Shown: piece by piece, positions 26,393 through 34,977 of the stretch
Position numbering within the stretch: the stretch's first letter is position 1
How the letters are laid out: the number at the start of each line of letters is the position of its first letter
DNA from: Glutamicibacter ardleyensis
GTDB taxonomy: Bacteria > Actinomycetota > Actinomycetes > Actinomycetales > Micrococcaceae
DNA length: 64,000 nt
NCBI RefSeq assembly: GCF_014644555.1
Contig: NZ_BMKX01000006.1
Span: forward strand, 1-64,000
Direction: 5' to 3'
Translations under genes and position numbers: made by a program
The notes under the pieces: model-generated
The model's input: only the letters and a program-made list of their open reading frames with translations
Databases searched by the model: none
What the model was told of the DNA's origin: nothing

Positions 26393-27184
26393 ATGAGCGA
26401 AGTGCTAACTTTCAACGATGTCACCGTGGTGCGCGGGCGTAAAGACCTGCTCAAGGACGTGTCCTGGGAAGTCAAAGAAGGCCAGCGGTGGATCGTGCTG
26501 GGCCCGAATGGCGCCGGCAAATCAACCCTGATGAACATTGCAGCCACCCGTCTGCACCCCACCCGCGGTACCGCGGGCATTCTGGGAGAAACCATGGGTA
26601 AGGTCGACGTTTTCGAACTGCGACCGTTGATCGGCCTAAGCTCCTCACTGGTCGCCAACGCTATCCCGGCCAATGAAACCGCACTAAATGTGGTTCTCAC
26701 CGCCGCGTACGGCATGACCGGACGCTGGCGTGAGAAGTACGAGAAACTCGACGAACGCCGTGCGTTCTCGATGCTCCACCAGTGGGGCATGTCCACCTTC
26801 ATGAACCAGCCTTTTGGCAAGCTCTCCGAAGGTGAGCGCAAGCGTGTGCTGATTGCTCGCGCGTTGATGACCGACCCGGAACTGCTGATTCTTGACGAGC
26901 CAGCTGCCGGGCTGGACCTGGCAGGACGCGAAGAGCTCGTTGCTCAGCTGACTGAACTTGCGGCGAATGAAGAAGCTCCGGCTTTGGTCTTGGTCACCCA
27001 CCACCTGGAAGAAATTCCACCGGGCTTCACCCATATATTGATGCTTAACGCAGGTGAAGTAATCGCCGCCGGCGAGATCGCTTCCACCTTGACCGAAGAA
27101 AATCTCAAAGCAACCTACGGGATGGATTTGAGCGTGCGCGAAGTGGACGGTCGTTATAGCGCCGTCGCGCGCCGAGTGAACTAG
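26393..27184 (+). CDS. ABC transporter ATP-binding protein (stand-alone)
   Basis: A 263-residue ATPase domain: Walker A GPNGAGKST (about 40-48), a signature LSEGERKRVLIARAL with LSEGE instead of LSGGQ, Walker B LLILDEPAAGLD and switch His in VTHHLEEIP. The Q-loop falls near LIGLSSSL. It has no membrane domain and no permease neighbour, which resembles the YbbA/ModF-like free ATPases found singly in Actinobacteria. I start at ATG 26393 (MSEVLTFNDV), 17 codons inside the longest frame; those 17 codons look non-coding. The downstream TSUP gene follows after 15 bases, so co-transcription is likely, but a functional link is not obvious. Confidence 0.85.
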   Translation: MSEVLTFNDVTVVRGRKDLLKDVSWEVKEGQRWIVLGPNGAGKSTLMNIAATRLHPTRGTAGILGETMGKVDVFELRPLIGLSSSLVANAIPANETALNVVLTAAYGMTGRWREKYEKLDERRAFSMLHQWGMSTFMNQPFGKLSEGERKRVLIARALMTDPELLILDEPAAGLDLAGREELVAQLTELAANEEAPALVLVTHHLEEIPPGFTHILMLNAGEVIAAGEIASTLTEENLKATYGMDLSVREVDGRYSAVARRVN

Positions 27185-27199
27185 GGGCAACACCACACC

Positions 27200-28006
27200 G
27201 TGATCGATTTTTGGCGTGAAGCGTTAATCCTGTTTGGCGGCCTGTGGGCCGGAACCATCAACACCGTGGTGGGTTCCGGCACCCTGGTGACTTTCCCCAT
27301 CTTGGTGGCCTTAGGCTTTGCGCCGGTTAACGCGGTGGTATCCAACGCAATGGGTCTGATTGCCGGTGGATTCTCCGGCGCCTGGGGCTACCGTCGGGAA
27401 GCTGCCAGCGTCAAAAAAACCTTGTTAAAACTTGTACCGGTCTCCCTGGTCGGGGGACTGATCGGTTCACTGTTACTGTTGAACCTGCCCGAATCGGTGT
27501 TCGGCGTGGTGGCTCCGGTCTTGCTGGTCTGCGCGCTGGTGCTGGTGATCTTCCAACCCAAACTCTCCGCATGGGCTAAGACCCGGCAGGCGCAGCGCGG
27601 GGGAAATGATCCCGACGATGCCGACCGGGCCAAGATCCCCACTATCCTTTACGTGCTGGTCTTTGTTATCGGCGTGTACGGTGGCTACTTCACCGCCGCC
27701 CAGGGTGTCTTGCTTATGGCTGTCTTCGGGGTATTCCTGCAGGCTTCCTTGCAACAGTCCAATGCGATCAAGGTCATTCTTTCGCTGATGGTCAACATCG
27801 TGGCAGCCGCCATGTACCTGCTGATCGCCCCGGAACGCATTCACTGGATTGTGGTGCTGCTCATCGCCGTGGGTTCGTTGATCGGTGGATTTATTGGTGC
27901 CAAGGTAGGGCGCAAACTTTCTCCCGGCTGGCTTCGAGTCATCATCGTTATTCTTGGCGGTATCGCGCTAGTGAATATGGTGTACAAGTTGGTCGCTGGT
28001 GCCTGA
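27200..28006 (+). CDS. TSUP (TauE/SafE) family permease
   Basis: A 268-residue protein with about eight helices in two repeats. Each repeat opens with a Gly-rich stretch: GTINTVVGSGTLVTFPILVA near the N-terminus and YGGYFTAAQGVLLMAVFG in the second half, as usual for this family of sulfite, sulfoacetate or organosulfur exporters. A hydrophilic loop (about 112-145, containing KTRQAQRGGNDPDDADRAK) separates them. The substrate is unknown. GTG start at 27200. Its last 8 bases overlap the start of the RNA methyltransferase gene at 27999. Confidence 0.87.
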   Translation: MIDFWREALILFGGLWAGTINTVVGSGTLVTFPILVALGFAPVNAVVSNAMGLIAGGFSGAWGYRREAASVKKTLLKLVPVSLVGGLIGSLLLLNLPESVFGVVAPVLLVCALVLVIFQPKLSAWAKTRQAQRGGNDPDDADRAKIPTILYVLVFVIGVYGGYFTAAQGVLLMAVFGVFLQASLQQSNAIKVILSLMVNIVAAAMYLLIAPERIHWIVVLLIAVGSLIGGFIGAKVGRKLSPGWLRVIIVILGGIALVNMVYKLVAGA

Positions 28007-28835
28007 GATCGTTAATCCCGAGCGCATTTTGCATATTGCAGACCTGCAAGATGCGCGCCTCGACGAGTACCTGCGACTCTCCGAAGCGCACCTAAGGATG
28101 CGCAGTGACGTGGAAAACGGTCTGTATATTGCCGAGAGCACCACGGTGGTTTCCCGCGCAATCAATGCCGGGCACGTTCCACGCAGCTTCTTGCTAGCGG
28201 AAAAGCATCTGGATCAGCTGGCGCAAGAATTTGCGCGTTTCCCGGACGTCCCAATTTTTGTCGGTAGTGATGAGCAACTTCAAGACCTGGTAGGTTTCCA
28301 CCTGCACCGCGGGGCGATGGCCTCGATGAACCGTCCCGAACCGCTGAATTTGAGTGAAGTGCTTGAGCGGAGCTCGCGGATCGCTATCCTCGAAGACATC
28401 GCCGATCATACAAACTTAGGCGCGATTATGCGTTCGGCCTCAGGATTGGGCGTGGACGCGGTACTGATTACCCCCAAGTGTGTGGACCCCTGGTATCGCC
28501 GAAGCGCACGCGTCTCAATGGGCACCGTCTTTGACCTTCCCTGGGTCAGGCTCACCTCATGGCCCCAGGACATCAACATTCTTAAGGCTCATGGCTACAC
28601 GATGCTGGCCATGGAGCTCACCGAGGACGCAGTGTCCTTGGCCGAGGTTGAAATGACTGAGGGTAAAAAGTTCGCGATGATCCTGGGCAACGAAGGCAGG
28701 GGAGTGACCGAAGAAACCCTGAGCCTGGTGGACCAGGCGGTGTTGATCCCGATGCACCGCGAGGTGTCCTCACTCAATGTTGGGGCGGCTAGCGCCATCG
28801 CCTTCTGGGAACTGTGCTCTTCGACACCTAAATGA
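27999..28835 (+). CDS. TrmH/SpoU-family RNA 2'-O-methyltransferase
   Basis: AdoMet-dependent methylation of ribose 2'-OH in tRNA or rRNA. A 278-residue protein with all three SPOUT motifs: motif 1 DHTNLGAIMRSA (136-147, catalytic Arg in the NxGAIxR pattern), motif 2 MILGNEGRGV (227-236), motif 3 IPMHREVSSLNVGAASAIAF (250-269), which build the trefoil-knot cofactor site. An N-terminal substrate-binding domain (about 1-110, SpoU_sub_bind-like) precedes it. Which RNA is modified cannot be read from sequence. GTG start, overlapping the permease gene by 8 bases. Confidence 0.9.
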   Translation: MPEIVNPERILHIADLQDARLDEYLRLSEAHLRMRSDVENGLYIAESTTVVSRAINAGHVPRSFLLAEKHLDQLAQEFARFPDVPIFVGSDEQLQDLVGFHLHRGAMASMNRPEPLNLSEVLERSSRIAILEDIADHTNLGAIMRSASGLGVDAVLITPKCVDPWYRRSARVSMGTVFDLPWVRLTSWPQDINILKAHGYTMLAMELTEDAVSLAEVEMTEGKKFAMILGNEGRGVTEETLSLVDQAVLIPMHREVSSLNVGAASAIAFWELCSSTPK

Positions 28836-28970
28836 GTTTCACGCAGCATGCTTGCATGAGATAGGATGGAATGTCTGTGTCTCGGCCTTAGGGTCGAAGA
28901 CGCAGTAAAATTTCCGAGCAAGTGGTTGCTGGCAAAATCCAGTGGCCTATCAACATAAAGGTGTATAGCT

Positions 28971-29228
28971 ATGAAGGCTGATATTCATCCAAAGTACGGT
29001 CCAGTTGTCTTCAACGACCTGGCATCCGGCGAGCAGTTCCTGACCCGTTCGACCCGTTCGTCGGACAAGACCGTTGAGTGGGCAGATGGCAACACCTACC
29101 CAGTGATCGACGTCGAAATCTCGGCTGCATCGCACCCGTTCTACACCGGTAAGCAGCGCATCATGGACACCGCTGGCCGTGTCGAGCGCTTCAACGCCCG
29201 CTTCAAGGGCTTCGGCGGCAAGAAGTAA
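28971..29228 (+). CDS. rpmE2: 50S ribosomal protein L31 type B
   Basis: An 85-residue protein beginning [16 protein letters not shown] and containing [20 protein letters not shown], the L31 signature. It has no Cys at all, so it is the zinc-free (C-minus, type B) paralog. In many Actinobacteria this form is made when zinc is scarce and replaces the CxxC form, releasing zinc; Zur control is common. I did not find a clear Zur palindrome in the 135 bases upstream, where AAAGGTG gives a good ribosome binding site. If this is the only L31 gene in the genome it would simply be the housekeeping copy. Strong terminator downstream. Confidence 0.95.
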   Translation: MKADIHPKYGPVVFNDLASGEQFLTRSTRSSDKTVEWADGNTYPVIDVEISAASHPFYTGKQRIMDTAGRVERFNARFKGFGGKK

Positions 29229-29252
29229 TTCTTCGCCCCTCGCAAGCTTTTT

Positions 29253-29287
29253 ACGGCACGATTCCAGTTCAACTGGAATCGTGCCGT
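29253..29287 (+). terminator. Terminator of rpmE2
   Basis: ACGGCACGATTCCAGTT and its exact reverse complement separated by a single base, so a stem of about 15 pairs with a small loop, followed by TTTG. Confidence 0.85.
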
Positions 29288-29327
29288 TTGCGTTTAAGCA
29301 CAGGTGACAAGACGATAGAATCGACTT

Positions 29328-30383
29328 ATGATGCATCATGGCGAATACAAGGTGGTCGGCGGCAAATTAGTCGTCGTTGATCTCGATAGTGACAACGGGG
29401 TGATCGTTAACGCTTCACTTAACGGCGACTTTTTCCTCGAACCGGATGAGGCACTCGAAGACCTCAACGCGGCATTGAACGGTCTGCCTACCGGCGCTAG
29501 CCATGGCACCATCCGCGACGCGGTCAACAACAATTTGCGCGAAGGCGCGGTGATGTTCGGTTTTGATGCCGACGCAGTGGCGCGCGCGGTCCGCCGAAGC
29601 CTGGGTCACGCCACCAAATGGGAAGATCACCAGTGGGAAATTCTCGGCCCAGAAATCATTCCCGTAGCCGAACAGGTAGCCCTCGACGAGGTGCTCACCC
29701 GGCAAATCGGAACCGGTGAGCGAAAGCCTACGATCCGTTTTTGGGACTGGGACGAATCCGCGGTCGTTATCGGCTCCTTCCAATCCTTAAAAAACGAAGT
29801 GGACATGGAACAAGCCACACACCACGGCATTAAAGTGGTGCGCCGCATTTCAGGTGGCGGGGCAATGTTCATGGAAGCCGGAAACTGCATTACCTATTCC
29901 CTGTACGCCCCAGATTCCTTGGTGGACGGAATGAGCTTTGCCGATTCCTACCCATTCCTTGACGCGTGGGTCATGCAGGCGCTGAAATCACTGGGCATTA
30001 ATGCCTATTACAAGCCACTGAACGATATCGCCACGCCGAGTGGAAAGATCGGGGGAGCGGCGCAGAAACGTCTGGCTAAGGGCGCCCTGTTGCACCACGT
30101 CACCATGAGCTACGACATCGATGCACAGAAGATGGTGCAGGTGTTGCGTATTGGGCGCGAGAAAATCTCGGATAAAGGCATTACCTCGGCCGTTAAGCGA
30201 GTGGATCCGCTGAAATCACAGACCAGCGAAGATCGAGCGCAAATCATTTCCACCATGATGGATACCTTTGCAGCTCGTACCAACGCCACCGTTGTTGAGT
30301 TAGATGACATAACGCGAAAAGCCGCCCAAGACCTGGCTCAAACTAAGTTTGATACCGAGGCCTGGACGGCTCGCGTTCCGTAA
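29328..30383 (+). CDS. Lipoate-protein ligase A family protein with N-terminal accessory domain
   Basis: A 351-residue protein. The catalytic BPL/LplA/LipB domain occupies about 105-320: AEQVALDEVLTRQI, RRISGGGAMF (172-181, the lipoate/lipoyl-AMP binding loop with RRxSGGGA), NCITYSLYAP, and the lysine Lys240 in PSGKIGGAAQKR. A first domain (1-93: EYKVVGGKLVVVDLDSDNG onward) matches the small accessory domain that in E. coli LplA sits at the C-terminus, so the order is exchanged. It ligates free lipoate, or octanoate, to E2 and H proteins in the family. Start at ATG 29328 or 29331 (MMHH). The gene ends one base from the convergent pepN. Confidence 0.85.
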   Translation: MMHHGEYKVVGGKLVVVDLDSDNGVIVNASLNGDFFLEPDEALEDLNAALNGLPTGASHGTIRDAVNNNLREGAVMFGFDADAVARAVRRSLGHATKWEDHQWEILGPEIIPVAEQVALDEVLTRQIGTGERKPTIRFWDWDESAVVIGSFQSLKNEVDMEQATHHGIKVVRRISGGGAMFMEAGNCITYSLYAPDSLVDGMSFADSYPFLDAWVMQALKSLGINAYYKPLNDIATPSGKIGGAAQKRLAKGALLHHVTMSYDIDAQKMVQVLRIGREKISDKGITSAVKRVDPLKSQTSEDRAQIISTMMDTFAARTNATVVELDDITRKAAQDLAQTKFDTEAWTARVP

Positions 30384-30384
30384 A

Positions 30385-33030
30385 CTACTGGCTAGCGCGG
30401 CTGTGCTGCTGCGCGTTGAGGCTTCGTTCAAGCTCTGCGCGCTGTTCGATGAGAATGCGTAGCAGTGCTGCCGGAGCGCCCTGGTGATGTTCCAGCCAGA
30501 CGTTTCCGGCCTGCAAGGTTGGATTTTCTTCCGGTTCGCCGGTGAGATCCTGCGAACCCGGGTAAAGGCCCTCGATGACGCGAGTGGCAAATTCCATGCT
30601 CATCGTTTCAAAGACCGGCAGGATTGCAGCCCAGTAACGCGACTGGAAACCAGCTAGCAGGCTAGCCGAGCCCATCGCAAAACCATCGGCGATAGCCGAA
30701 AGTGCATCGTTTGATAATGGACCGTGTTCATCGTGGCCCATCAACACGGTATCAAAAGCAGCTTCTTTCACGTCCGTATCCGGACGGGCAGCCAACGCGG
30801 TGCGGACCGCGTTTTGTGCCACGCTCGTAGGATTGCGCTTCGCAGCCTGATGCATCCGCGCTTCGGCCTGCGCGTCCAAGCCGCCCGCGGCCGCCAAAGC
30901 AATGTAGCTTGCCCAGCGAAGTTGTTCGTCAACTGTGACCCGGTAAGGATTCTCTTCCTCGGCAAGGAAGGAATCAATCACCTCGCGCGCCACACCGGAG
31001 CGCGCCAAGCGAGCTAGCGTGCGCGCGGTAGTGGTCTGCTGGTCGCTACCAGCTTCGAAATTCGCCAGCCAGCCGGTGAGAACTTCGGCAGCACGTTCGC
31101 GGATCGAGACTCGCAGTTCCGGGGCAACATATTTCGAGATTGAAGTGACCAGCTGATCAAGCAGCATCGCAAAGACACCGGAATCGGTCACCGTGTGCGC
31201 ATGTTCCAAAATGGCGTTGACATAGGTCTGAGAAGCTAGCTTTGACTGACGTACGCCGTCCCATAAGGAGGCCCAACTGGTGGCGCGTGGCAAAGATTCC
31301 TGCAACGATCCAAGATTTCCCAGCAAGGTTTTCAGTGAATTTTCATCAAACTCAATGAGCGCGTAGGTTTCATCGCCCACGTTGGGCAAGATCAGATCGG
31401 GTAGCGGCTGACCGACGAGGAAATCTAGTGCGACGCTATCTCCGGAAAGTTCAACACGCTGTGTTGCGGTGCGCGTGAGCACGCCATCGGTCAGCGTGTA
31501 GGCGCCGACGGTGAGCACATGGGGTCGCACAATTGCTTGGCCACTAATCGGATCTATGCCGTGCTGTTCAAGATTCGCAGCGGTCAGGATCCCGGCGTCA
31601 TCCACGGTGTAGTTCACCGCGAGTTTGGGCACGCCACTAGTCTTCAGCCAGGCATCGGCCCAGCTGCGCATATCGCGTCCGCTGGCTTTTTCTAGTGCCT
31701 GCAGGAAGTCTTCCAAGGAGGTGTTGGCGTATTCGTGTTGACGGAAGTACGCACGAGCCGCGTCGCGGAAGGCTTCTGCCCCGACAAAGGCGGCCAACTG
31801 CTTGAGCACGCTAGCGCCCTTGGCGTAGGTGATGCCATCGAAGTTCTGGTCTGCAGCCAGCAGATCTGGAATATCGGCCACGATCGGGTGGGTGGTTGGC
31901 ATCTGATCTGCCACGTAGGCCCACGCCTTACGACGCGCGGCAAAGGTGGTCCATGCGGTGGTGAATTCTGTGGCTTCATCGTTAGCAAGCGTTCCGATAT
32001 AGTCCGCAAAGGATTCCTTCAACCACAGATCGTCCCACCAGGCCATGGTCACCAGGTCGCCAAACCACATGTGCGCCATTTCGTGCATGAGCGTATTAGC
32101 ACGCTGCTCATACTGGGCTTCGGTGGCCTGGGAGGTAAATACATAACGTTCGGTGAAGGTGACGAGGCCAGGATTTTCCATGGCACCGAGGTTATATTCC
32201 GGAACAAACGCCGAGTCGTATTTGCCCCATGGGTAGGGGTAGTCAAAGAGCTCGTGGAAATAATCCAGGCCTTGGCTGGTGAGCTTGAGAATTTCTTCGC
32301 CGTCAAAGTGTTCGGCCAACGAGGCGCGGCAGGTGGCTGCCATTTCAATGTCTAGCGATTCGCCTTCTGCAAGCTTTTGCACGTGGGTACCGCGCACCAC
32401 ATGGTATGGGCCGGCAAGGACCGCGGTGATATAGGTGGAGATCGGGCCGGTTGGTGCGCAGGCGACGGTTTTGGTGCCGTCACCATGATTCATCTCGTCG
32501 ATGATCTGCTGGTTGCTGGCCAGATGCCAGTCTTCCGGGCCAGTCAAGGTGAATTGGTAGCTGGTTTTGAGATCCGGCTGTTCAAAGCAGGCAAAAACAC
32601 GGCGTGCTTCCGAGGGCTCAAACTGTGTGTAGAGGTAGGTCTGGCCATCTTGTGGGTCCACGAAGCGGTGCAGTCCCTCGCCGGAACGTGAGTAGCTGGA
32701 GCGTCCGGTAATGCGCACGGTATTTGCCGCGTCCGTGCGCAAACCATCGAGGTAGATGCGGGCGTCGAGTACCGCGTCCGCGACGGAGATTTCGGCTCCA
32801 TTAACCACGATGCTTTCAATCGACTCATGAATGTAGTCAATGAAGGTTTGCGGTGACTTTGAAGAGAAATTCAGTGTTGTGATCGCGGTGTAGGAAGTTT
32901 CCTGCGCTTGGGTGGCGTTGCTCAGATCAAGCTCTACGGCTGCATAGTGCCAGCTGATGTTCGCGGCACGCCAAGCGGCCTCATCGCGTCGAAGGTTCTC
33001 ATTGGGTGCATAGCGTTCTAATGTGTCCAC
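30385..33030 (-). CDS. pepN: Aminopeptidase N
   Basis: An 881-residue M1-family zinc aminopeptidase that removes N-terminal residues from peptides in the cytoplasm. GAMEN exopeptidase motif at 282-286, HEMAH zinc motif at 316-320 (His316, Glu317, His320) and third ligand Glu339 in LKESFADY, the exact HExxH-x18-E spacing. Tyr in the TYAKGASVLKQL region is the transition-state residue area. The C-terminal ERAP1-like helical domain (about 560-870) is complete, so this is the actinobacterial/Streptomyces-type PepN. Single gene; the start MDTLERYAPNENLRRDEA is typical. Confidence 0.96.
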   Translation of the reverse strand: MDTLERYAPNENLRRDEAAWRAANISWHYAAVELDLSNATQAQETSYTAITTLNFSSKSPQTFIDYIHESIESIVVNGAEISVADAVLDARIYLDGLRTDAANTVRITGRSSYSRSGEGLHRFVDPQDGQTYLYTQFEPSEARRVFACFEQPDLKTSYQFTLTGPEDWHLASNQQIIDEMNHGDGTKTVACAPTGPISTYITAVLAGPYHVVRGTHVQKLAEGESLDIEMAATCRASLAEHFDGEEILKLTSQGLDYFHELFDYPYPWGKYDSAFVPEYNLGAMENPGLVTFTERYVFTSQATEAQYEQRANTLMHEMAHMWFGDLVTMAWWDDLWLKESFADYIGTLANDEATEFTTAWTTFAARRKAWAYVADQMPTTHPIVADIPDLLAADQNFDGITYAKGASVLKQLAAFVGAEAFRDAARAYFRQHEYANTSLEDFLQALEKASGRDMRSWADAWLKTSGVPKLAVNYTVDDAGILTAANLEQHGIDPISGQAIVRPHVLTVGAYTLTDGVLTRTATQRVELSGDSVALDFLVGQPLPDLILPNVGDETYALIEFDENSLKTLLGNLGSLQESLPRATSWASLWDGVRQSKLASQTYVNAILEHAHTVTDSGVFAMLLDQLVTSISKYVAPELRVSIRERAAEVLTGWLANFEAGSDQQTTTARTLARLARSGVAREVIDSFLAEEENPYRVTVDEQLRWASYIALAAAGGLDAQAEARMHQAAKRNPTSVAQNAVRTALAARPDTDVKEAAFDTVLMGHDEHGPLSNDALSAIADGFAMGSASLLAGFQSRYWAAILPVFETMSMEFATRVIEGLYPGSQDLTGEPEENPTLQAGNVWLEHHQGAPAALLRILIEQRAELERSLNAQQHSRASQ

Positions 33031-33083
33031 CCTTACAGCTTAGCTGTGAAATGAATGTTTGATAATGCTGAGCTAGACGAAAA

Positions 33084-33236
33084 TTAATTTACCCGGCCGC
33101 GCATTACGGCGAGTAGCTGGCGGATTCCTTGGAAATGATCTGCGAGTAACAGGCGCGCGGCATCGATGTCTTTGGCGCGCACCGCATCAAAAATTGCGCG
33201 GTGTGCCGCCGCGGTTTCAACCAGTGCTTTAATGCA
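33084..33236 (-). pseudogene. C-terminal remnant of a GntR/FCD-domain regulator
   Basis: Upstream of a TAA at 33084-33086 the minus strand reads ALVETAAAHRAIFDAVRAKD, then IDAARLLLADHFQGIRQLL, which is the last helix pair of the FCD ligand-binding domain (consensus HxxIxxAIxxxDxxxAxxxMxxHxxxxxxxL) of FadR-type GntR regulators. The resemblance stops at about 33233, and a stop codon lies in frame there. This is exactly where the stop codon of the GlxA-type gene (33237) begins, so the first about 180 codons of the regulator were lost when the neighbouring block arrived. Confidence 0.7.
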
Positions 33237-34193
33237 TTATTCAGGCTTGCGAAAAGCCTGGCGATACTCCATCGGGGAGACACCTTTGAGAACACGGAAT
33301 CGTTGGCGGAAAGTCACAGGCGTTCCAAAACCCACAGCCGCCGAGACCTCAGCAATGGATCCGTGACTTTCCTCAAGGAGCTTGCACGCTTCATCAATAC
33401 GCCAGCTCATCGCCCATTGGTGTGGTGTACTGCCCGTTTCGGCCAGGAAGTGGCGGAGAAAGGTTCGCTCCGACATACACGCCTCACCGGCAAAATCGCT
33501 AAGCGTAAGAGTTCTTGTCGGGTCTTTCATCATTAGAGTGCGAACTGTCATCATCGCTTGACCATCACCGTGCTTCACCGCAACCGGTGTCGTGAGAAAT
33601 TGTGCCTGACCACCCGTACGATGTGGGGCCATCACCATGGAGCGAGCGATAGTAGAGGCAACCGACGATCCGCAGAACTGACCTATCAGGTGAATGCTTA
33701 AATCGATTCCGGCCGCCACACCAGCGGAAGTCCAGACTCTGCTTTCCCCAACAAATAACACTGCGGGGTCGACATTGATTTCTAGGAAGCGACTCGCTAG
33801 CTCATCGGTTAAGGCCCAATGAGTGGTAGCGGTAAGACCATCCAATAATCCGGTCTGGGCCAATACAAAAGCGCCCGAACAAAGTGAGGCCACCACTGCT
33901 CCGCGTTGATGAGCTTCACGTATCGTTTCCAGATACTGATTGGGTGGTGTGGCTGTGAAGTCTCCAAGCCCGGGGATCAAGATCAGATCTGCATTTTGGG
34001 CCCATTCCAGAGTCTCATCAGCCATAGCCTGCGACGAGTCGGTCAGTTCTACCATCCCTTTGTTTATCGCACACCGGCGGAGATCGACGTTCAAGTCAGG
34101 CGACGATAAACGCTTTGCCGCCCAGGTCTCGGTCACAATTGAGACATCGAAGAGTCGAGTTCCGGGCATGAGCAAAAGCGCGACATCGATCAT
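33237..34193 (-). CDS. GlxA-family transcriptional regulator (DJ-1/PfpI plus AraC)
   Basis: A 318-residue protein. Residues about 1-170 form a DJ-1/PfpI-type domain: DVALLLMPGTRLFDVSIV, DLILIPGLGDFTATPPNQYL and VVASLCSGAFVLAQTGLLDG with the nucleophile-elbow Cys. The C-terminal 100 residues carry two AraC helix-turn-helix motifs (TLSDFAGEACMSERTFLRHF, and SIAEVSAAVGFGTPVTFRQR, then FRVLKGVSPMEYR). Such regulators sense small metabolites and often activate the adjacent catabolic gene. I choose ATG 34193 (MIDVALLLMPGTR); the longer frame from 34241 runs across the promoter. It is divergent from the cysteine hydrolase at 34279, which is the likely target. Confidence 0.88.
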   Translation of the reverse strand: MIDVALLLMPGTRLFDVSIVTETWAAKRLSSPDLNVDLRRCAINKGMVELTDSSQAMADETLEWAQNADLILIPGLGDFTATPPNQYLETIREAHQRGAVVASLCSGAFVLAQTGLLDGLTATTHWALTDELASRFLEINVDPAVLFVGESRVWTSAGVAAGIDLSIHLIGQFCGSSVASTIARSMVMAPHRTGGQAQFLTTPVAVKHGDGQAMMTVRTLMMKDPTRTLTLSDFAGEACMSERTFLRHFLAETGSTPHQWAMSWRIDEACKLLEESHGSIAEVSAAVGFGTPVTFRQRFRVLKGVSPMEYRQAFRKPE

Positions 34194-34278
34194 AAGCAAA
34201 GTATATGGCGATAAACCATCGGACATTGTCAAAACTGTCACTCACTGTGCACCGACCATGTCAGGCAAAGTATTAAAC

Positions 34279-34914
34279 ATGGACAACACAGACTTTTTTC
34301 AGGCGACGTCTACGTCGTTTTCCTCCGAGAAATTTTCGCAGAGCAGCTGCCCCGACGCTGCGTTAATCATCATCGATGTACAACGAACTTTCGATGATGA
34401 ATTATTTTGGGGCATCCGGGACAACCCGCATGCTGAAGAGCATATTCAGGAACTTATCCAGAAGTGGGAACAACTGAACATGCCAATAGTCATGGTTACC
34501 CATAGTTCAAATCGTCTCGAATCAACTTTTCATCCGGTTCATGACAGTTCAAAACTGAAAGGATTTCTCGATTCCGTGCAACCAACTATTTCGATCACCA
34601 AGACGGTGAACTCTGCGTTTTATGGAACACCCGACCTAGCCGAGTGGCTCGAAAAGGAGAATATTCGGCAGGTCGTACTGTGCGGAATTCAAACAAATAT
34701 GTGCGTCGAAACGACCGCGCGTATGTCCGGAAATCTTGGGTTTCACACCACAGTGGCATTTGATGCTTGCCATACATTCAGTTTGAAAGACGCTGACGGA
34801 AAGATGGTGGACGCTGCATCACTCGCCCGTATCAGTGCAATAAATCTTGCACGTGGGGACTTCGCAAGAGTCACATCAACGGAAAGAATTCTGAAGGAAT
34901 TGGCAAACCGGTAA
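34279..34914 (+). CDS. Isochorismatase-family cysteine hydrolase
   Basis: A 211-residue hydrolase with the family triad: Asp33 in ALIIIDVQRTF, Lys108 in SITKTVNSAFYGT and Cys142 in VLCGIQTNMCVETTARM. Relatives hydrolyse isochorismate, nicotinamide, N-carbamoyl amines or similar amides. There is no fused carrier domain. I start at ATG 34279 (MDNTDFFQ) with AGGCAAAG eight bases upstream; a longer frame reaching 33940 would overlap the divergent regulator and is a shadow. The DNA is clearly AT-richer than the flanking housekeeping genes. Control by the divergent GlxA-type regulator is likely; the substrate is unknown. Confidence 0.87.
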   Translation: MDNTDFFQATSTSFSSEKFSQSSCPDAALIIIDVQRTFDDELFWGIRDNPHAEEHIQELIQKWEQLNMPIVMVTHSSNRLESTFHPVHDSSKLKGFLDSVQPTISITKTVNSAFYGTPDLAEWLEKENIRQVVLCGIQTNMCVETTARMSGNLGFHTTVAFDACHTFSLKDADGKMVDAASLARISAINLARGDFARVTSTERILKELANR

Positions 34915-34977
34915 TCACGAATAGTTGGTGGTTTGCTTGGCAGGCCATTGATCCCAGCTGATCCGTGGGTTGAACGG

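Noticed and set aside
33940-34278. Long N-terminal extension of the cysteine hydrolase
   Set aside because: It would cover the divergent GlxA gene on the opposite strand; the family start is at 34279.
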